The notes under the pieces were generated by a model. The model saw only the letters and a list, made by a program, of their open reading frames with translations. It was not told where the DNA came from and ran no database searches. Position numbers and translations under genes: made by a program. A stretch of 64,000 nucleotides of DNA from Streptococcus vestibularis ATCC 49124 (GTDB taxonomy: Bacteria > Bacillota > Bacilli > Lactobacillales > Streptococcaceae), in NCBI RefSeq assembly GCF_000188295.1, contig NZ_GL831112.1:494010-558009 (forward strand). Direction: 5' to 3'. This document shows, one piece after another, positions 38,047 through 48,953 of the stretch; within the stretch, counting starts at the first letter, position 1; each line of letters starts with the position of its first letter.

Positions 38047-38857
38047 GATTAAATTACTAGCCTTGGACCTAGATGGGACCCTCTTTACCAAGGATAAGCA
38101 AGTAACAGCTGAAAATAGAGCTGCTCTTAAGGCGGCAGAAGCTGAGGGAATTCATGTGGTCATTACGACTGGTCGTCCTCTGCCAGCTATTACTCATATC
38201 TTGGAAGATTTGGGCTTGTTGGATGATAAGCACTATAGTGTGACCTTCAATGGTGGCTTGGTTCAGCGTAATAATGGGGATATCCTTATAAAGAAAGAGA
38301 TGAGTCGAGAAGATTTAAAGCAGATTTATGCTGTCTTTGAACCTCTAGGGCTCCCTATGGATGTTATCAGTGATGGCATTGTCTATGGTGTTCCGAGTAA
38401 AGGAAATCATTCTCTCTATCGTCAGGCTAATCCTACCTTGACCTTCGTTGATGTGGATAGCATTGATGACATTCCTGAAAATATCGTCTATAATAAGGTA
38501 GTTACGGTCTGTGAGGAAGCATTTTTGGATGTCCAAATTGAAAAACTACCTAAACAGCTATATCAGAATTTTGAAGTTTTTAAGTCTCGTGAGATTATCC
38601 TTGAGGTCATGCCGAAAGGAGTTCATAAAGCTGTAGGCTTGAAACTTTTGTCTGATTATCTTACCCTTGATAAAAGTCAGGTTATGGCTATGGGAGACGA
38701 GGAAAATGACTTGACCATGTTGGAGTGGGCTGGTCTTGGTGTGGCTATGGCAAATGCTGTTCCTAAGGTTAAGGCTGTTGCCAAGGCAGTAACGACAAAA
38801 ACTAATGAGGAATCTGGAGTGGCTGAGGCCATCCACAAATATATTCTAGAGAAATAA
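38039..38857 (+). CDS. Cof-type HAD phosphatase (YidA-like)
   Basis: The 272-residue HAD hydrolase has motif I ALDLDGTLF near residues 7-15, motif II VITTGRPL, and motif III/IV GDEENDLTMLEWAG. It is related to YidA sugar-phosphate phosphatases. It overlaps the preceding HAD gene by 8 nt and lies 10 nt before ftsY. The tandem HAD pair upstream of ftsY recurs in streptococci; whether it aids protein targeting is unknown. Confidence 0.87.
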   Translation: MSEIKLLALDLDGTLFTKDKQVTAENRAALKAAEAEGIHVVITTGRPLPAITHILEDLGLLDDKHYSVTFNGGLVQRNNGDILIKKEMSREDLKQIYAVFEPLGLPMDVISDGIVYGVPSKGNHSLYRQANPTLTFVDVDSIDDIPENIVYNKVVTVCEEAFLDVQIEKLPKQLYQNFEVFKSREIILEVMPKGVHKAVGLKLLSDYLTLDKSQVMAMGDEENDLTMLEWAGLGVAMANAVPKVKAVAKAVTTKTNEESGVAEAIHKYILEK

Positions 38858-38867
38858 GGAGAACCAA

Positions 38868-40172
38868 ATGGGTCTATTTGATCGATTATTTGGACAAGAG
38901 GAAAACCAGTCACAAGAAACTGTAGCAAATCAGGAATTTTCAGAAACTGAGGCTCTTGATAATCAAGACTTGTCAACAAGTGAAAGTCAAGCAGAACAGC
39001 TCAGTGAGTCAGAGACTCAAGTAGAAGAGATTTCGTCTACAGAATCTGTTGAAGAAAGCGAATCTACAGTGACAGAAGAAAGCCAAGTAACTGTGGATAA
39101 CCACTTTGCGGATGTCATGGCTGATTACTATGCTAAAAAGGCTCAGGTAGCTGCTGCTGCAGAAAAAGGTGAAACAGTTACTTTTGAGGCTGTTCAAACC
39201 CGTAAAGTTGAGGAAAAAACTGAAGAAGTTCAGGCTTCAAAAACTGAAACAGAACAAGAAAAATATAATCGTACCCTTAAGAAGACGCGTACAGGTTTTG
39301 CTGCCCGCCTGAATGAATTCTTTGCGAATTTCCGTCGTGTTGATGAAGAGTTTTTCGAAGAATTGGAAGAAATGCTGATTCTTTCCGATGTAGGTGTTAA
39401 TGTTGCAACGCAATTGACAGAAGACTTACGCTATGAAGCTCGACTTGAGAATGTCAAAAAGACTGAGGATTTGCAACGCTTGATTATTGAAAAACTTGTG
39501 GATATCTACGAGAAGGACGATATTTACAAGGAGCATATTAATTTCCAAGATGGTTTGACAGTTATGCTTTTTGTTGGTGTTAATGGGGTTGGTAAAACGA
39601 CTTCTATTGGTAAGTTGGCACATAAATACAAACAAGAAGGCAAAAAAGTCATGCTGATTGCTGCAGATACCTTCCGTGCGGGAGCTGTTGCCCAATTGGT
39701 TGAATGGGGACATCGTGTTGATGTGCCAGTAGTGACTGGTGCTGAAAAGGCTGACCCTGCTTCAGTGGTTTTTGATGGTATGGAGAAGGCCCTTGCTGAA
39801 GGTGTTGATGTTCTTATGATCGATACTGCGGGTCGTTTACAAAACAAAGACAACCTCATGGCAGAGCTTGAAAAAATCGGCCGTATTATCAAGCGTGTGG
39901 TGCCAGAAGCACCTCATGAAACCCTCTTGGCTTTGGATGCCTCAACAGGTCAAAATGCCCTTAGTCAGGCTAAGGAATTTTCAAAAATTACACCTCTTAC
40001 AGGTCTTGTCTTGACTAAGTTGGATGGTAGTGCCAAGGGTGGTGTGGTTCTAGCCATTCGCCAAGAGTTGGATATTCCAGTTAAGTTAATTGGTTTTGGT
40101 GAGAAAATTGACGACATTGGGGAGTTCCATTCAGAAGAATTCATGCAAGGTCTCTTGACTGGATTGGTTTAA
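38868..40172 (+). CDS. ftsY: Signal recognition particle receptor FtsY
   Basis: FtsY is the SRP receptor GTPase that docks ribosome-SRP complexes at the membrane. The acidic, E/S/T-rich A domain covers about residues 1-130 and binds membrane. The N domain follows, and then the GTPase: P-loop GVNGVGKTTSIG near 237-248, DTFRAGAVAQL, DTAGR, LTKLDGSAKGG. At 434 residues it is normal. AGGAG precedes the ATG. It ends in a strong terminator. Confidence 0.97.
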   Translation: MGLFDRLFGQEENQSQETVANQEFSETEALDNQDLSTSESQAEQLSESETQVEEISSTESVEESESTVTEESQVTVDNHFADVMADYYAKKAQVAAAAEKGETVTFEAVQTRKVEEKTEEVQASKTETEQEKYNRTLKKTRTGFAARLNEFFANFRRVDEEFFEELEEMLILSDVGVNVATQLTEDLRYEARLENVKKTEDLQRLIIEKLVDIYEKDDIYKEHINFQDGLTVMLFVGVNGVGKTTSIGKLAHKYKQEGKKVMLIAADTFRAGAVAQLVEWGHRVDVPVVTGAEKADPASVVFDGMEKALAEGVDVLMIDTAGRLQNKDNLMAELEKIGRIIKRVVPEAPHETLLALDASTGQNALSQAKEFSKITPLTGLVLTKLDGSAKGGVVLAIRQELDIPVKLIGFGEKIDDIGEFHSEEFMQGLLTGLV

Positions 40173-40209
40173 AAAGAGTGAGTACTGGGAAAAGAGATTC
40201 ACTCTTTTT
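40171..40209 (+). terminator. Terminator of ftsY
   Basis: An 11-bp stem (40171-40181 with 40199-40209) with a 17-nt loop ends in TTTTT and begins at the ftsY stop codon. Confidence 0.8.
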
Positions 40210-40224
40210 AATGGTGTCCTCACC

Positions 40225-40253
40225 TTGAAAAAAGTCGCTTTTATTGATAAAAT
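40225..40253 (+). promoter_or_regulatory. Strong promoter upstream of the gmk leader
   Basis: TTGAAA, an exact 17-nt spacer and TAAAAT. Transcription would begin near 40260, between two terminators. Confidence 0.7.
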
Positions 40254-40259
40254 AGTAAG

Positions 40260-40346
40260 AAATACGACTGCTTTGAAAAGTGAGCTGTAACTTAATCACT
40301 GAACAACCCCTAAGCCATAAAAAGAGATGATTTACTTCTCTTTTTT
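40260..40346 (+). ncRNA. Candidate leader RNA or small RNA before gmk
   Basis: The predicted transcript is about 87 nt: a weak AGTGA/TCACT hairpin, a single-stranded CA-rich linker and a 9-bp terminator hairpin (40319-40327 with 40337-40345) with a T-run. It is either a free small RNA or an attenuated leader controlling gmk-rpoZ. The promoter and terminator are seen; function is inferred. Confidence 0.5.
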
Positions 40347-40383
40347 AAGGTGAGTCATAAGAAGAATTTTAATCTTAGTTTAA

Positions 40384-41022
<639 letters not shown>

Positions 41023-41043
41023 ATTAGAAATAGGTATAGAATT

Positions 41044-41358
41044 ATGATGTTGAAACCCTCTATTGATAAACTTTTGGATAAAGTGCCTTCAAAATATTCA
41101 TTAGTTATTTTGCAAGCAAAACGTGCCCATGAATTGGCAGCTGGTGCTGAACCTACTCAAGAATTTTCGGCTGTAAAATCTACGCTTCAAGCCCTTGAAG
41201 AAATTGAATCTGGTAATGTCACTATCCACCCAGATCCAGAAGCTAAACGTGAATTGGCACGTTTGAAAGTTATCCAAGCGCGTCTTGCTGCTGAGGAAGA
41301 AGAACGTAAAATCAAAGAGCAAATCGCTAAAGAAAAAGAAGAAGGCGATAAAATCTAA
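41044..41358 (+). CDS. rpoZ: RNA polymerase omega subunit RpoZ
   Basis: Omega assists assembly of the beta' subunit of RNA polymerase. The 104-residue protein carries the family core [27 protein letters not shown] and a streptococcal lysine/glutamate-rich C-terminal helix ending [10 protein letters not shown]. Translation begins at 41044 or at the adjacent ATG 41047. It lies 21 nt after gmk. Confidence 0.94.
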   Translation: MMLKPSIDKLLDKVPSKYSLVILQAKRAHELAAGAEPTQEFSAVKSTLQALEEIESGNVTIHPDPEAKRELARLKVIQARLAAEEEERKIKEQIAKEKEEGDKI

Positions 41359-41394
41359 AATCAAAGTCTTGCTTTGGTTTACAAGGATAGGAGG

Positions 41395-41417
41395 AGCTGA
41401 GGCATAGTGTCTCAGCT
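41395..41417 (+). other. Hairpin between rpoZ and priA
   Basis: AGCTGAG/CTCAGCT, a 7-bp perfect stem with a 9-nt loop, is followed by a pyrimidine stretch but no proper T-run. It may be a processing or pausing site within the operon. Confidence 0.45.
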
Positions 41418-41499
41418 TCCTTCTTTATGATGAATATCACTAGCTCAAGATTTCTGGAGTTTAGGAAATCGCTGGTCCAAAGGTGAAGAGAGGAGATAT

Positions 41500-43896
41500 A
41501 TGGTGTTAGTTGCACAAATAATTGTAGATGTTCCTCTGATGCAGACGGACAGGCCTTATAGTTACCTTGTACCCGAATCCATGCAGGGGCAAATTGCCAT
41601 CGGCATGAGGATTCATGTACCTTTTGGTAAAGGAAATCGTCTCTTGCAAGGGTTTGTTATTGGCTTTGGAGAGCAAGAAAATGTAAGAAAGCTGCCAGAC
41701 TTGAAGTCAATTGCGGAACTTTTGGATTATGAACCAGTCCTTAATCAGGATCAGCTGGATTTGGCTGACCAAATGCGACACACGGTTTTTTCCTATAAGA
41801 TTTCCATCTTGAAGTCTATGCTTCCGGGTCTCCTTAATTCACAGTATGACAAAGTTATCATGGCAACTGATAAACTGAGCGAAGAGGAGAGGGACATTTT
41901 TCTTCAGGGGCGAGATCATATTCTCTTCTCCCAATTGTCGAAGGAACAAGGTCAAGCTATTCCGCGTCTGGTGGAATCTGGTCGCGTAACGGTTGATTAC
42001 ATTGCTAAGGATAAACAAAATATAAAAACGGAGAAGCATTATAGTGTTCAAAGGGGCATTTTAGAGACTTTGGATATTTCGCAACGAGCCAAGAAACGGA
42101 TGGAGCTGCGCGACTTCTTGTTAGAAAAGAATGAGTCTGGAAAGTTGGTAGACCTGCACAAACTTTTTTCTCGAGATGTGGTGAAGTTTTTCATTGGTAC
42201 TGGAGCTCTATCTATCACTGAAGTTGAGGTCAATCGTGCTGATAGCTACTTTGAAAAGGTAGAGAAGACGGATTTTCTAGAGCTTAATACTCAGCAGGCA
42301 TATGCTGTTGAAGTAATGACAGGTCAGATTGGTCATGGTGGGAAGCCGTTCTTGTTGGAAGGAGTGACGGGGTCAGGTAAGACTGAGGTTTACCTACATC
42401 TCATTGAGAGAACCTTGGCTATGGGGAAAACGGCTATTGTCTTGGTTCCAGAAATTTCTCTGACGCCACAAATGACCAATCGTTTCATCTCCCGTTTTGG
42501 TGACTTAGTAGCAATCATGCATTCAGGTTTGTCAGACGGTGAGAAATTTGACGAGTGGCGTAAGGTTAGGTCTGGTCAGGCCAAGGTTGTCGTAGGAGCG
42601 CGTTCGGCTATCTTTGCTCCTTTGGAAAATATTGGGGCTATCATTATCGATGAGGAGCATGAGGCTACTTATAAACAAGAGTCCAATCCTCGTTACCATG
42701 CTAGAGATGTGGCCTTGCTTAGGGCTAAGAGTCATGGAGCTGTGCTTGTACTTGGGTCAGCTACGCCTTCTATTGAGTCGCGAGCGAGGGCTCAGAAAGG
42801 GGTCTACCATTTTCTTGAGTTGACGGAGAGGGCCAATCCTAAGGCTAAAATTCCGCAGGTGGAAGTGGTGGACTTTAAGGACTTTGTAGGTCGACAAGAG
42901 GCGAGTGATTTTACGCCCCCTCTCTTAGAGAAAATCCGAGAACGCTTGGCACGTAAGGAACAAGTCGTGCTAATGTTGAACCGTCGTGGCTATTCCTCTT
43001 TTGTCATGTGTCGTGACTGTGGCTATGTGGATGATTGTCCGAACTGTGATATTTCACTGACTTTGCATATGGATACTAAGACCATGAATTGTCACTATTG
43101 TGATTTTCAAAAAGCTATTCCTCATGTTTGTCCTAACTGTCAGAGTCGCCAGATTCGCTATTATGGGACTGGAACACAAAAGGCTTATGATCAATTGACG
43201 GAACTTTTGCCAGAAGCCAGAGTGATTCGTATGGATGTTGATACTACACGTAAAAAAGGGGCTCACGAGAAGCTCCTAGAGACTTTTGGAAGTGGCCAGG
43301 CTGATATTCTGCTAGGAACCCAAATGATTGCCAAGGGCTTGGATTTTCCCAATGTTACCTTGGTAGGGGTCTTAAATGCGGATACGTCGCTAAATTTGCC
43401 AGATTTTCGTTCGGCTGAGCGTACCTTCCAGCTTTTGACACAAGTGGCTGGTCGTGCTGGTCGTGCTGACAAGGAAGGGGAAGTTATTATTCAAACCTAT
43501 AATCCTAGTCATTATGCCATTCGTTTTGCACAGCAACAGGATTATGAGGGATTCTATGCCTATGAGATGGCGATTCGACGTCAGTTGGCCTACCCGCCAT
43601 ATTTTTATACGGTAGGGATCACTCTTTCCCACAAGGATGAAGAGTTTGTAATCCGTAAGAGCTATGATGTCATGGCTTATTTAAGAGAACACTTGTCGGA
43701 CAAGGTGACTTTCTTGGGACCAACACCAAAACCTATTGCCCGAACACATAACCTTTATCATTATCAGATTATTATCAAATATCGTTTTGAGGATAGCTTG
43801 GAAGAGACGCTTAATAGGATCCTTGATATGACTCAGGAACCTGAAAATAAGGATCTGCGTTTGATTATCGACCATGAGCCTCAGAATTTTACCTAA
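41500..43896 (+). CDS. priA: Primosomal protein N' (PriA helicase)
   Basis: PriA restarts collapsed replication forks by binding them and loading the replisome. The N-terminal DNA-binding domain (VPLMQTDRPYSYLVP) precedes the helicase lobes: Walker A VTGSGKTEVY (about 289-298), DEEH (about 383-387). A zinc-binding cluster of paired cysteines lies at about 504-547 (CRDCGYVDDCPNCD...MNCHYC). At 798 residues it is complete. GAGAGGAG precedes the ATG. Confidence 0.97.
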   Translation: MVLVAQIIVDVPLMQTDRPYSYLVPESMQGQIAIGMRIHVPFGKGNRLLQGFVIGFGEQENVRKLPDLKSIAELLDYEPVLNQDQLDLADQMRHTVFSYKISILKSMLPGLLNSQYDKVIMATDKLSEEERDIFLQGRDHILFSQLSKEQGQAIPRLVESGRVTVDYIAKDKQNIKTEKHYSVQRGILETLDISQRAKKRMELRDFLLEKNESGKLVDLHKLFSRDVVKFFIGTGALSITEVEVNRADSYFEKVEKTDFLELNTQQAYAVEVMTGQIGHGGKPFLLEGVTGSGKTEVYLHLIERTLAMGKTAIVLVPEISLTPQMTNRFISRFGDLVAIMHSGLSDGEKFDEWRKVRSGQAKVVVGARSAIFAPLENIGAIIIDEEHEATYKQESNPRYHARDVALLRAKSHGAVLVLGSATPSIESRARAQKGVYHFLELTERANPKAKIPQVEVVDFKDFVGRQEASDFTPPLLEKIRERLARKEQVVLMLNRRGYSSFVMCRDCGYVDDCPNCDISLTLHMDTKTMNCHYCDFQKAIPHVCPNCQSRQIRYYGTGTQKAYDQLTELLPEARVIRMDVDTTRKKGAHEKLLETFGSGQADILLGTQMIAKGLDFPNVTLVGVLNADTSLNLPDFRSAERTFQLLTQVAGRAGRADKEGEVIIQTYNPSHYAIRFAQQQDYEGFYAYEMAIRRQLAYPPYFYTVGITLSHKDEEFVIRKSYDVMAYLREHLSDKVTFLGPTPKPIARTHNLYHYQIIIKYRFEDSLEETLNRILDMTQEPENKDLRLIIDHEPQNFT

Positions 43897-43913
43897 TTTA
43901 GAAAAGGAAGAAT

Positions 43914-44849
43914 ATGACAAAAATAGTATTTATGGGAACGCCGGCCTTTTCAGCGACAGTGCTGGAGGGACTTTTGACAGATGAGCGTTACGACATTGTC
44001 GCTGTTGTCACACAGCCAGATCGTGCTGTCGGCCGTAAAAAAGAAATCCGCATGACACCGGTCAAGGAAGTAGCCTTGGCACATGACTTGCCAATCTATC
44101 AACCTGAAAAGTTGTCAGGTTCTGAGGAAATGGCACAACTTATGTCACTTGGTGCTGATGGGATTGTTACTGCGGCTTATGGACAATTTTTGCCAAGTAA
44201 GTTGCTTGATAGCATGGATTTTGCGGTGAATGTTCACGCATCGCTCTTGCCAAAATATCGTGGTGGTGCACCTATCCATTATGCCATTATCAATGGTGAT
44301 GCAGAAGCAGGTGTGACTATTATGGAAATGGTCAAGGAAATGGACGCTGGTGACATGGTCAGCCAAAAGGCCTTGCCAATTCTGGACCAAGATAATGTCG
44401 GTACTATGTTTGAAAAATTGGCAGTTTTGGGTCGTGACCTCTTGCTTGAAACCTTGCCTGCCTACATTGCTGGAGAAATCAAACCTGTTCCTCAAGATGC
44501 CAGTCAGGTAACGTTTTCACCAAACATTAGCCCAGAAGAGGAACGCCTTGATTGGAATAAGTCGGCTCGTGACATCTTTAATCAAATTCGTGGCATGTAC
44601 CCATGGCCTGTGGCACATACTTTGCTTGATGGTAAACGTTTCAAAATTTATGAAGGAGACTTAGTAGAAGGGCAAGGACAGGCTGGTCATATTATCGAAA
44701 AAACTAAGAAGAGTTTGGTCGTTGCGACTGGTCAGGGGGCTATTTCACTTAAGAGTGTTCAGCCTGCAGGTAAACCTCGTATGGCTATTGTTGATTTCCT
44801 TAATGGAGTTGGTCGCAATCTTGAAGTAGGTGATGCATTTGGCCAATGA
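43914..44849 (+). CDS. fmt: Methionyl-tRNA formyltransferase Fmt
   Basis: Fmt formylates initiator methionyl-tRNA using 10-formyl-tetrahydrofolate. The catalytic segment [24 protein letters not shown] contains the Asn-His pair. [17 protein letters not shown] is at the N-terminus, EMDAGDM and the C-terminal tRNA-binding domain follow. Its 311 residues are typical. AAAAGGAAG precedes the ATG, 17 nt after priA. Its end overlaps rsmB. Confidence 0.97.
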   Translation: MTKIVFMGTPAFSATVLEGLLTDERYDIVAVVTQPDRAVGRKKEIRMTPVKEVALAHDLPIYQPEKLSGSEEMAQLMSLGADGIVTAAYGQFLPSKLLDSMDFAVNVHASLLPKYRGGAPIHYAIINGDAEAGVTIMEMVKEMDAGDMVSQKALPILDQDNVGTMFEKLAVLGRDLLLETLPAYIAGEIKPVPQDASQVTFSPNISPEEERLDWNKSARDIFNQIRGMYPWPVAHTLLDGKRFKIYEGDLVEGQGQAGHIIEKTKKSLVVATGQGAISLKSVQPAGKPRMAIVDFLNGVGRNLEVGDAFGQ

Positions 44850-46161
44850 TTGGAAAAAAACAGCCCGTGGACAGGCACTTGAAGTCTTAGAAGAAGTCTT
44901 CCAAGAAGGTGCTTACTCAAATATTGCTCTCAATGCACATCTGAGCAAGTCATATTTGACTGATAAAGACAAGGCCTTGGTGACGGAAATTGTTTATGGG
45001 ACCGTAGCTCGTAAGATTACTTTGGAGTGGATTTTAGCCCATGTCATCGAGGACCGAGATAAGCTTGAACCTTGGGTCTACGACCTCTTGCTTTTGAGTC
45101 TATACCAGTTGGCCTATTTAGATAAGATTCCAGCCCATGCGGTGGTTAATGATGCGGTTTCTATTGCCAAAAATCGTGGCAATAAAAAAGGAGCTGAGAA
45201 GCTGGTGAATGCAGTTCTTCGTAAACTATCTAGCCAGCCATTGCCAGATCCAAGCGAGATTAAACGTGTCAATAAACGCTATTCTGTTCAATATTCCCTA
45301 CCTGTATGGTTGGTGAAAAAGCTTATTGACCAGTATGGGGAAAAGCGAGCCCTTGCTATTTTTCAAAGTCTCTTTGTTAGAAATAAGGCTAGTGTGCGTG
45401 TAACGGATGCGTCACGTTTGGAAGAGATTGCGGAGGCCACTGGAGCAGAGCGTTCAGATTTGTCACCAGTCGGGCTTGTTAAATCTTCGGGTTATTTTGC
45501 TGGGACTGATTATTTTAAAGAGGGCTTATTGACCATTCAGGATGAGACTAGTCAGCTAGTTGCACCAACTTTAGGAATTCAAGGTATGGAAGAAATTCTG
45601 GATGCTTGTGCAGCACCTGGTGGTAAGACGGTACATATGGCCTCTTATTTGACGAGTGGACATGTGACGGCGCTTGACCTCTATGATCATAAGCTTGTCC
45701 TTATCGAAGAAAATGCACAACGTCTTGGCCAGGCTGATAAGGTTAGGACTCAGAAGCTGGATGCTAGTCAGGTGCATCAAGTCTTTCCATCTGATAGTTT
45801 TGACAAGATTCTAGTGGATGCTCCTTGCTCAGGGATTGGTCTCATTCGTCGAAAACCAGACATTAAATACAATAAGTATCTCCAAGACTTTGAATCCCTC
45901 AAGTCTGTGCAATTGGATATCTTATCCAGTGTTTGTCAAACCCTACGAAAAGGTGGTATAATAACCTATAGTACTTGCACCATCATAGCAGAAGAAAATC
46001 AAGAGGTGATTCAAGCCTTTCTTGAGAGCCATCCTGATTTTGAGCAAGTTGCCTTGGATCATCCATGCAAGGACATCGTGGTCAATGGCTGTTTGGCTAT
46101 TACCCCCGAACAGTATCTAACTGATGGTTTTTTTATCGCTCAGTTGCGTAAGAAGGTCTAG
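44833..46161 (+). CDS. rsmB: 16S rRNA m5C967 methyltransferase RsmB (Sun)
   Basis: RsmB methylates cytosine 967 of 16S rRNA. The N-terminal NusB-like RNA-binding domain (about 1-140) is followed by the SAM-binding fold: ACAAPGGKT near 258, catalytic [15 protein letters not shown] near 328 and YSTC near 378, both required cysteines present. About 442 residues. The start is uncertain: ATG 44833 (used), GTG 44830, or TTG 44839; all overlap fmt. Confidence 0.94.
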   Translation: MHLANDWKKTARGQALEVLEEVFQEGAYSNIALNAHLSKSYLTDKDKALVTEIVYGTVARKITLEWILAHVIEDRDKLEPWVYDLLLLSLYQLAYLDKIPAHAVVNDAVSIAKNRGNKKGAEKLVNAVLRKLSSQPLPDPSEIKRVNKRYSVQYSLPVWLVKKLIDQYGEKRALAIFQSLFVRNKASVRVTDASRLEEIAEATGAERSDLSPVGLVKSSGYFAGTDYFKEGLLTIQDETSQLVAPTLGIQGMEEILDACAAPGGKTVHMASYLTSGHVTALDLYDHKLVLIEENAQRLGQADKVRTQKLDASQVHQVFPSDSFDKILVDAPCSGIGLIRRKPDIKYNKYLQDFESLKSVQLDILSSVCQTLRKGGIITYSTCTIIAEENQEVIQAFLESHPDFEQVALDHPCKDIVVNGCLAITPEQYLTDGFFIAQLRKKV

Positions 46162-46204
46162 GGTTACAGAGGAGGAAACACTGACGCAAGTCAGAAAGAA
46201 AATT

Positions 46205-46942
46205 ATGGAAATATCATTATTAACAGACATTGGCCAAAAACGGTCAAACAATCAAGATTTTGTTAATAAATTTGTCAACAAGGCTGGTGTTACACTTGTC
46301 ATTGTTGCAGATGGAATGGGTGGACACCGTGCTGGAAATATTGCCAGTGAGATGTCAGTAACTGACCTTGGTCGTGACTGGATTAACACTGATCTACGTG
46401 AGTTGAGCCATATTCGTGATTGGATGATTGCTGCCATCGATGAAGAAAATCGTAAAATCTATGAGCTTGGTCAAAATGAAGAATATAAAGGAATGGGAAC
46501 AACTATCGAGGTTCTTGCCTTAGTTGATAATGCTGTGATTTTCGCTCATGTTGGGGATTCACGTATTTCCCTTATCCGTAATGGTGAGTATAAGCAATTA
46601 ACGAACGATCACTCCTTGGTTAATGCTCTTATCAAGGCTGGTCAGTTGACAGAAGAAGAAGCAGCAGTTCACCCACAACGTAATATTATTACGCAATCTA
46701 TAGGGCAAGCTGCTCCAGTTGAAGCAGATCTTGGTGTTCAACAATTGGAACCGGGAGATTATATTTTGGCCAATTCAGATGGATTGACTAATATGATTTC
46801 AATTGAACAGATTATTCATATTGTTAACAGTCCTGGTTTCGTCGAAGAAAAAACCAGTCGTTTAGTTGCCGCTGCCAATGAGGCCGGTGGTTATGATAAT
46901 ATTACCGTTGCTCTCATCAAAGTAGAAAGTGAGGAAGGATAA
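46205..46942 (+). CDS. phpP: PP2C-type protein phosphatase PhpP (Stp)
   Basis: PhpP reverses StkP phosphorylation of cell-division and wall proteins. The 245-residue cytoplasmic PP2C domain has metal-binding motifs in [38 protein letters not shown] and [12 protein letters not shown] start at the ATG 46205 by homology; its ribosome-binding site is poor, and a GAGGAGG lies further upstream (46169-46175). Its last base is the first of stkP, giving tight coupling. Confidence 0.95.
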   Translation: MEISLLTDIGQKRSNNQDFVNKFVNKAGVTLVIVADGMGGHRAGNIASEMSVTDLGRDWINTDLRELSHIRDWMIAAIDEENRKIYELGQNEEYKGMGTTIEVLALVDNAVIFAHVGDSRISLIRNGEYKQLTNDHSLVNALIKAGQLTEEEAAVHPQRNIITQSIGQAAPVEADLGVQQLEPGDYILANSDGLTNMISIEQIIHIVNSPGFVEEKTSRLVAAANEAGGYDNITVALIKVESEEG

Positions 46943-48810
46943 TGATCCAAGTTGGCAAATTGTTTGCTGGACGTTATCGAATCCTTAAGTCTATCGGACG
47001 TGGCGGTATGGCGGATGTTTATCTGGCTAACGACCTGATTCTGGATAATGAAAGTGTAGCTATTAAGGTGCTACGTACCAATTATCAAACTGATCAGGTT
47101 GCTGTGGCGCGTTTCCAGCGTGAAGCGCGTGCCATGGCTGAGCTTAGCCATCCGAATATCGTTGCGATTCGAGATATTGGTGAAGAAGACGGTCAGCAGT
47201 TCTTGGTGATGGAGTATGTGGACGGTTCGGACTTGAAGAGATTCATTCAAGACCATGCTCCGTTGTCTAACCAAGATGTTGTGCGTATTATGGGGGAAGT
47301 CCTTTCCGCCATGACTCTTGCCCACCAAAAGGGCATTATTCACCGTGACCTTAAGCCACAGAATGTTCTATTAACTAAGGATGGTAGAGCTAAGGTTACA
47401 GACTTTGGTATCGCAGTAGCATTTGCTGAAACCAGTCTGACACAAACTAACTCAATGTTGGGGTCAGTCCATTATTTGTCACCAGAACAGGCACGTGGTT
47501 CTAAAGCCACTATCCAAAGTGATATCTATGCTATGGGGATTATGCTCTTCGAAATGTTGACAGGGCATATTCCTTTTGATGGCGATAGTGCAGTAACCAT
47601 TGCACTTCAACATTTCCAAAAGCCCCTGCCATCGATTTTGGCTGAGAACCGTAATGTTCCTCAAGCGTTAGAAAATGTTGTTATTAGAGCAACTGCTAAA
47701 AAGCTTGAAAATCGTTACAATAGCACTTTGGAAATGAGTCGCGACCTAGTAACTAGTTTACATCCTAGTCATAGTCGTGATTCTAAAGTAGTTTTTGATG
47801 ACATGATGGATACTAAGACCCTGCCAAAGGTTGATTCAGTTCCATCAGTAGGTCCTGAGAAAAAGGTTTCTCCTAAACCATCAGAGCCAACACCGGCTCC
47901 AAGCAAACAACCGAGGGAAAAAGCTTCTCTAGCTAAAAAGAAGAAAAATCCCTTTTCAACTCTACTCAAGGTTTTCCTAGGCTTAGTCTTTATAGGAATT
48001 ATCATTTTTGCCTATCTTGTTTTTACCAATCCTGACAATGTTCAGGTGCCAAATGTTGTAGGTCAAGAGTTGTCAACAGCTCAGACGAAACTTGAAAGTG
48101 CAGGCTTTAAAGTTGGCGATGTTAATGAAGTCGAGAATGATTCAGTCGATAAGGGCAAAGTTATCAAGACCGACCCTACAGCTGGGACAACGCGTAAAGA
48201 GGGAACAAGCATTGATGTCTATGTTTCTTCTGGTAGCAAAGGTTTCACTCTGAAAAATTACAAGGGGAAAAATTATAAGGATGCCATTGAGGATTTAACT
48301 TCGAATTATGGGGTTTCCGAGGATCAAATTGATATTCAACATGTTGAAGACGATGATGCTAAAGAAGGTGAAATCCTATCTCAAAGTCCGGAGAAAAACA
48401 AGTCCTTCAATCCTAAAGATAGTAAGGCAAAAATCAAGTTCCGTGTGGCAACTCCTAAGACCATAACTATGCCTGATGTGACTGGTTTAACTGTCTCGAC
48501 AGCAGTCCAAACCTTGAATCGTAAAGATATTTCAAGTAGCAGTATTGAGTATCACGACTATAATACTGGTGTTAAGTTGGATAAGAGTAAGGTACCTAGT
48601 AATACAGAGGTACTTTATCAAGACCCACAAGTTGGTACTGCCGTTGATGGTACAGTGATTCTCTATGTTTCAGTTGTAACTGAGAGTTCAAGCATTCAAC
48701 AGTCAAGCTCAGCAAGTACGACACATTCGTCGTCATCTACAAGTTCTAGTTCTGAAAGTACAGCTTCTAGTACCGAAACAGCTACTGAAGCTACCCACAC
48801 AGAGCAATAA
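46942..48810 (+). CDS. stkP: PASTA-domain serine/threonine kinase StkP (PknB)
   Basis: StkP senses peptidoglycan fragments or lipid II and coordinates division and wall growth. The kinase domain (about 12-270) has [12 protein letters not shown], catalytic HRDLKPQNV (about 133-141) and DFGIA. A proline/lysine-rich juxtamembrane linker and one membrane helix (about 342-362) follow. Three PASTA repeats fill about 368-433, 434-507 and 508-580. A Ser/Thr-rich tail (SSSS runs) ends the protein. Its 622 residues fit streptococci; a fourth PASTA seen in pneumococcus is absent. Confidence 0.97.
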   Translation: MIQVGKLFAGRYRILKSIGRGGMADVYLANDLILDNESVAIKVLRTNYQTDQVAVARFQREARAMAELSHPNIVAIRDIGEEDGQQFLVMEYVDGSDLKRFIQDHAPLSNQDVVRIMGEVLSAMTLAHQKGIIHRDLKPQNVLLTKDGRAKVTDFGIAVAFAETSLTQTNSMLGSVHYLSPEQARGSKATIQSDIYAMGIMLFEMLTGHIPFDGDSAVTIALQHFQKPLPSILAENRNVPQALENVVIRATAKKLENRYNSTLEMSRDLVTSLHPSHSRDSKVVFDDMMDTKTLPKVDSVPSVGPEKKVSPKPSEPTPAPSKQPREKASLAKKKKNPFSTLLKVFLGLVFIGIIIFAYLVFTNPDNVQVPNVVGQELSTAQTKLESAGFKVGDVNEVENDSVDKGKVIKTDPTAGTTRKEGTSIDVYVSSGSKGFTLKNYKGKNYKDAIEDLTSNYGVSEDQIDIQHVEDDDAKEGEILSQSPEKNKSFNPKDSKAKIKFRVATPKTITMPDVTGLTVSTAVQTLNRKDISSSSIEYHDYNTGVKLDKSKVPSNTEVLYQDPQVGTAVDGTVILYVSVVTESSSIQQSSSASTTHSSSSTSSSSESTASSTETATEATHTEQ

Positions 48811-48837
48811 TAAGTTTTGAAATCTTAGATATAAGAG

Positions 48838-48866
48838 AAAGAGAGGTTTTTTGCCTCTCTTTTTGA
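48838..48866 (+). terminator. Terminator of the gmk-stkP run
   Basis: AAAGAGAGG pairs with CCTCTCTTT around a T/G loop and ends in TTTTT, just after stkP. It isolates the kinase operon from the channel remnant and liaFSR. Confidence 0.8.
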
Positions 48867-48897
48867 TTCAATTGCTTGGGGATTTTAAAGTGGTTGC

Positions 48898-48926
48898 TTG
48901 TCAGGAATGGCAGATTCTTTTATAAT
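48898..48926 (+). promoter_or_regulatory. Promoter of the broken potassium-channel gene
   Basis: TTGTCA, an exact 17-nt spacer and a consensus TATAAT. It lies 27 nt before the original ATG at 48954, which follows GAGGAGAGG. Confidence 0.75.
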
Positions 48927-48953
48927 GAACGCGTCACATAGAGGAGAGGCGCA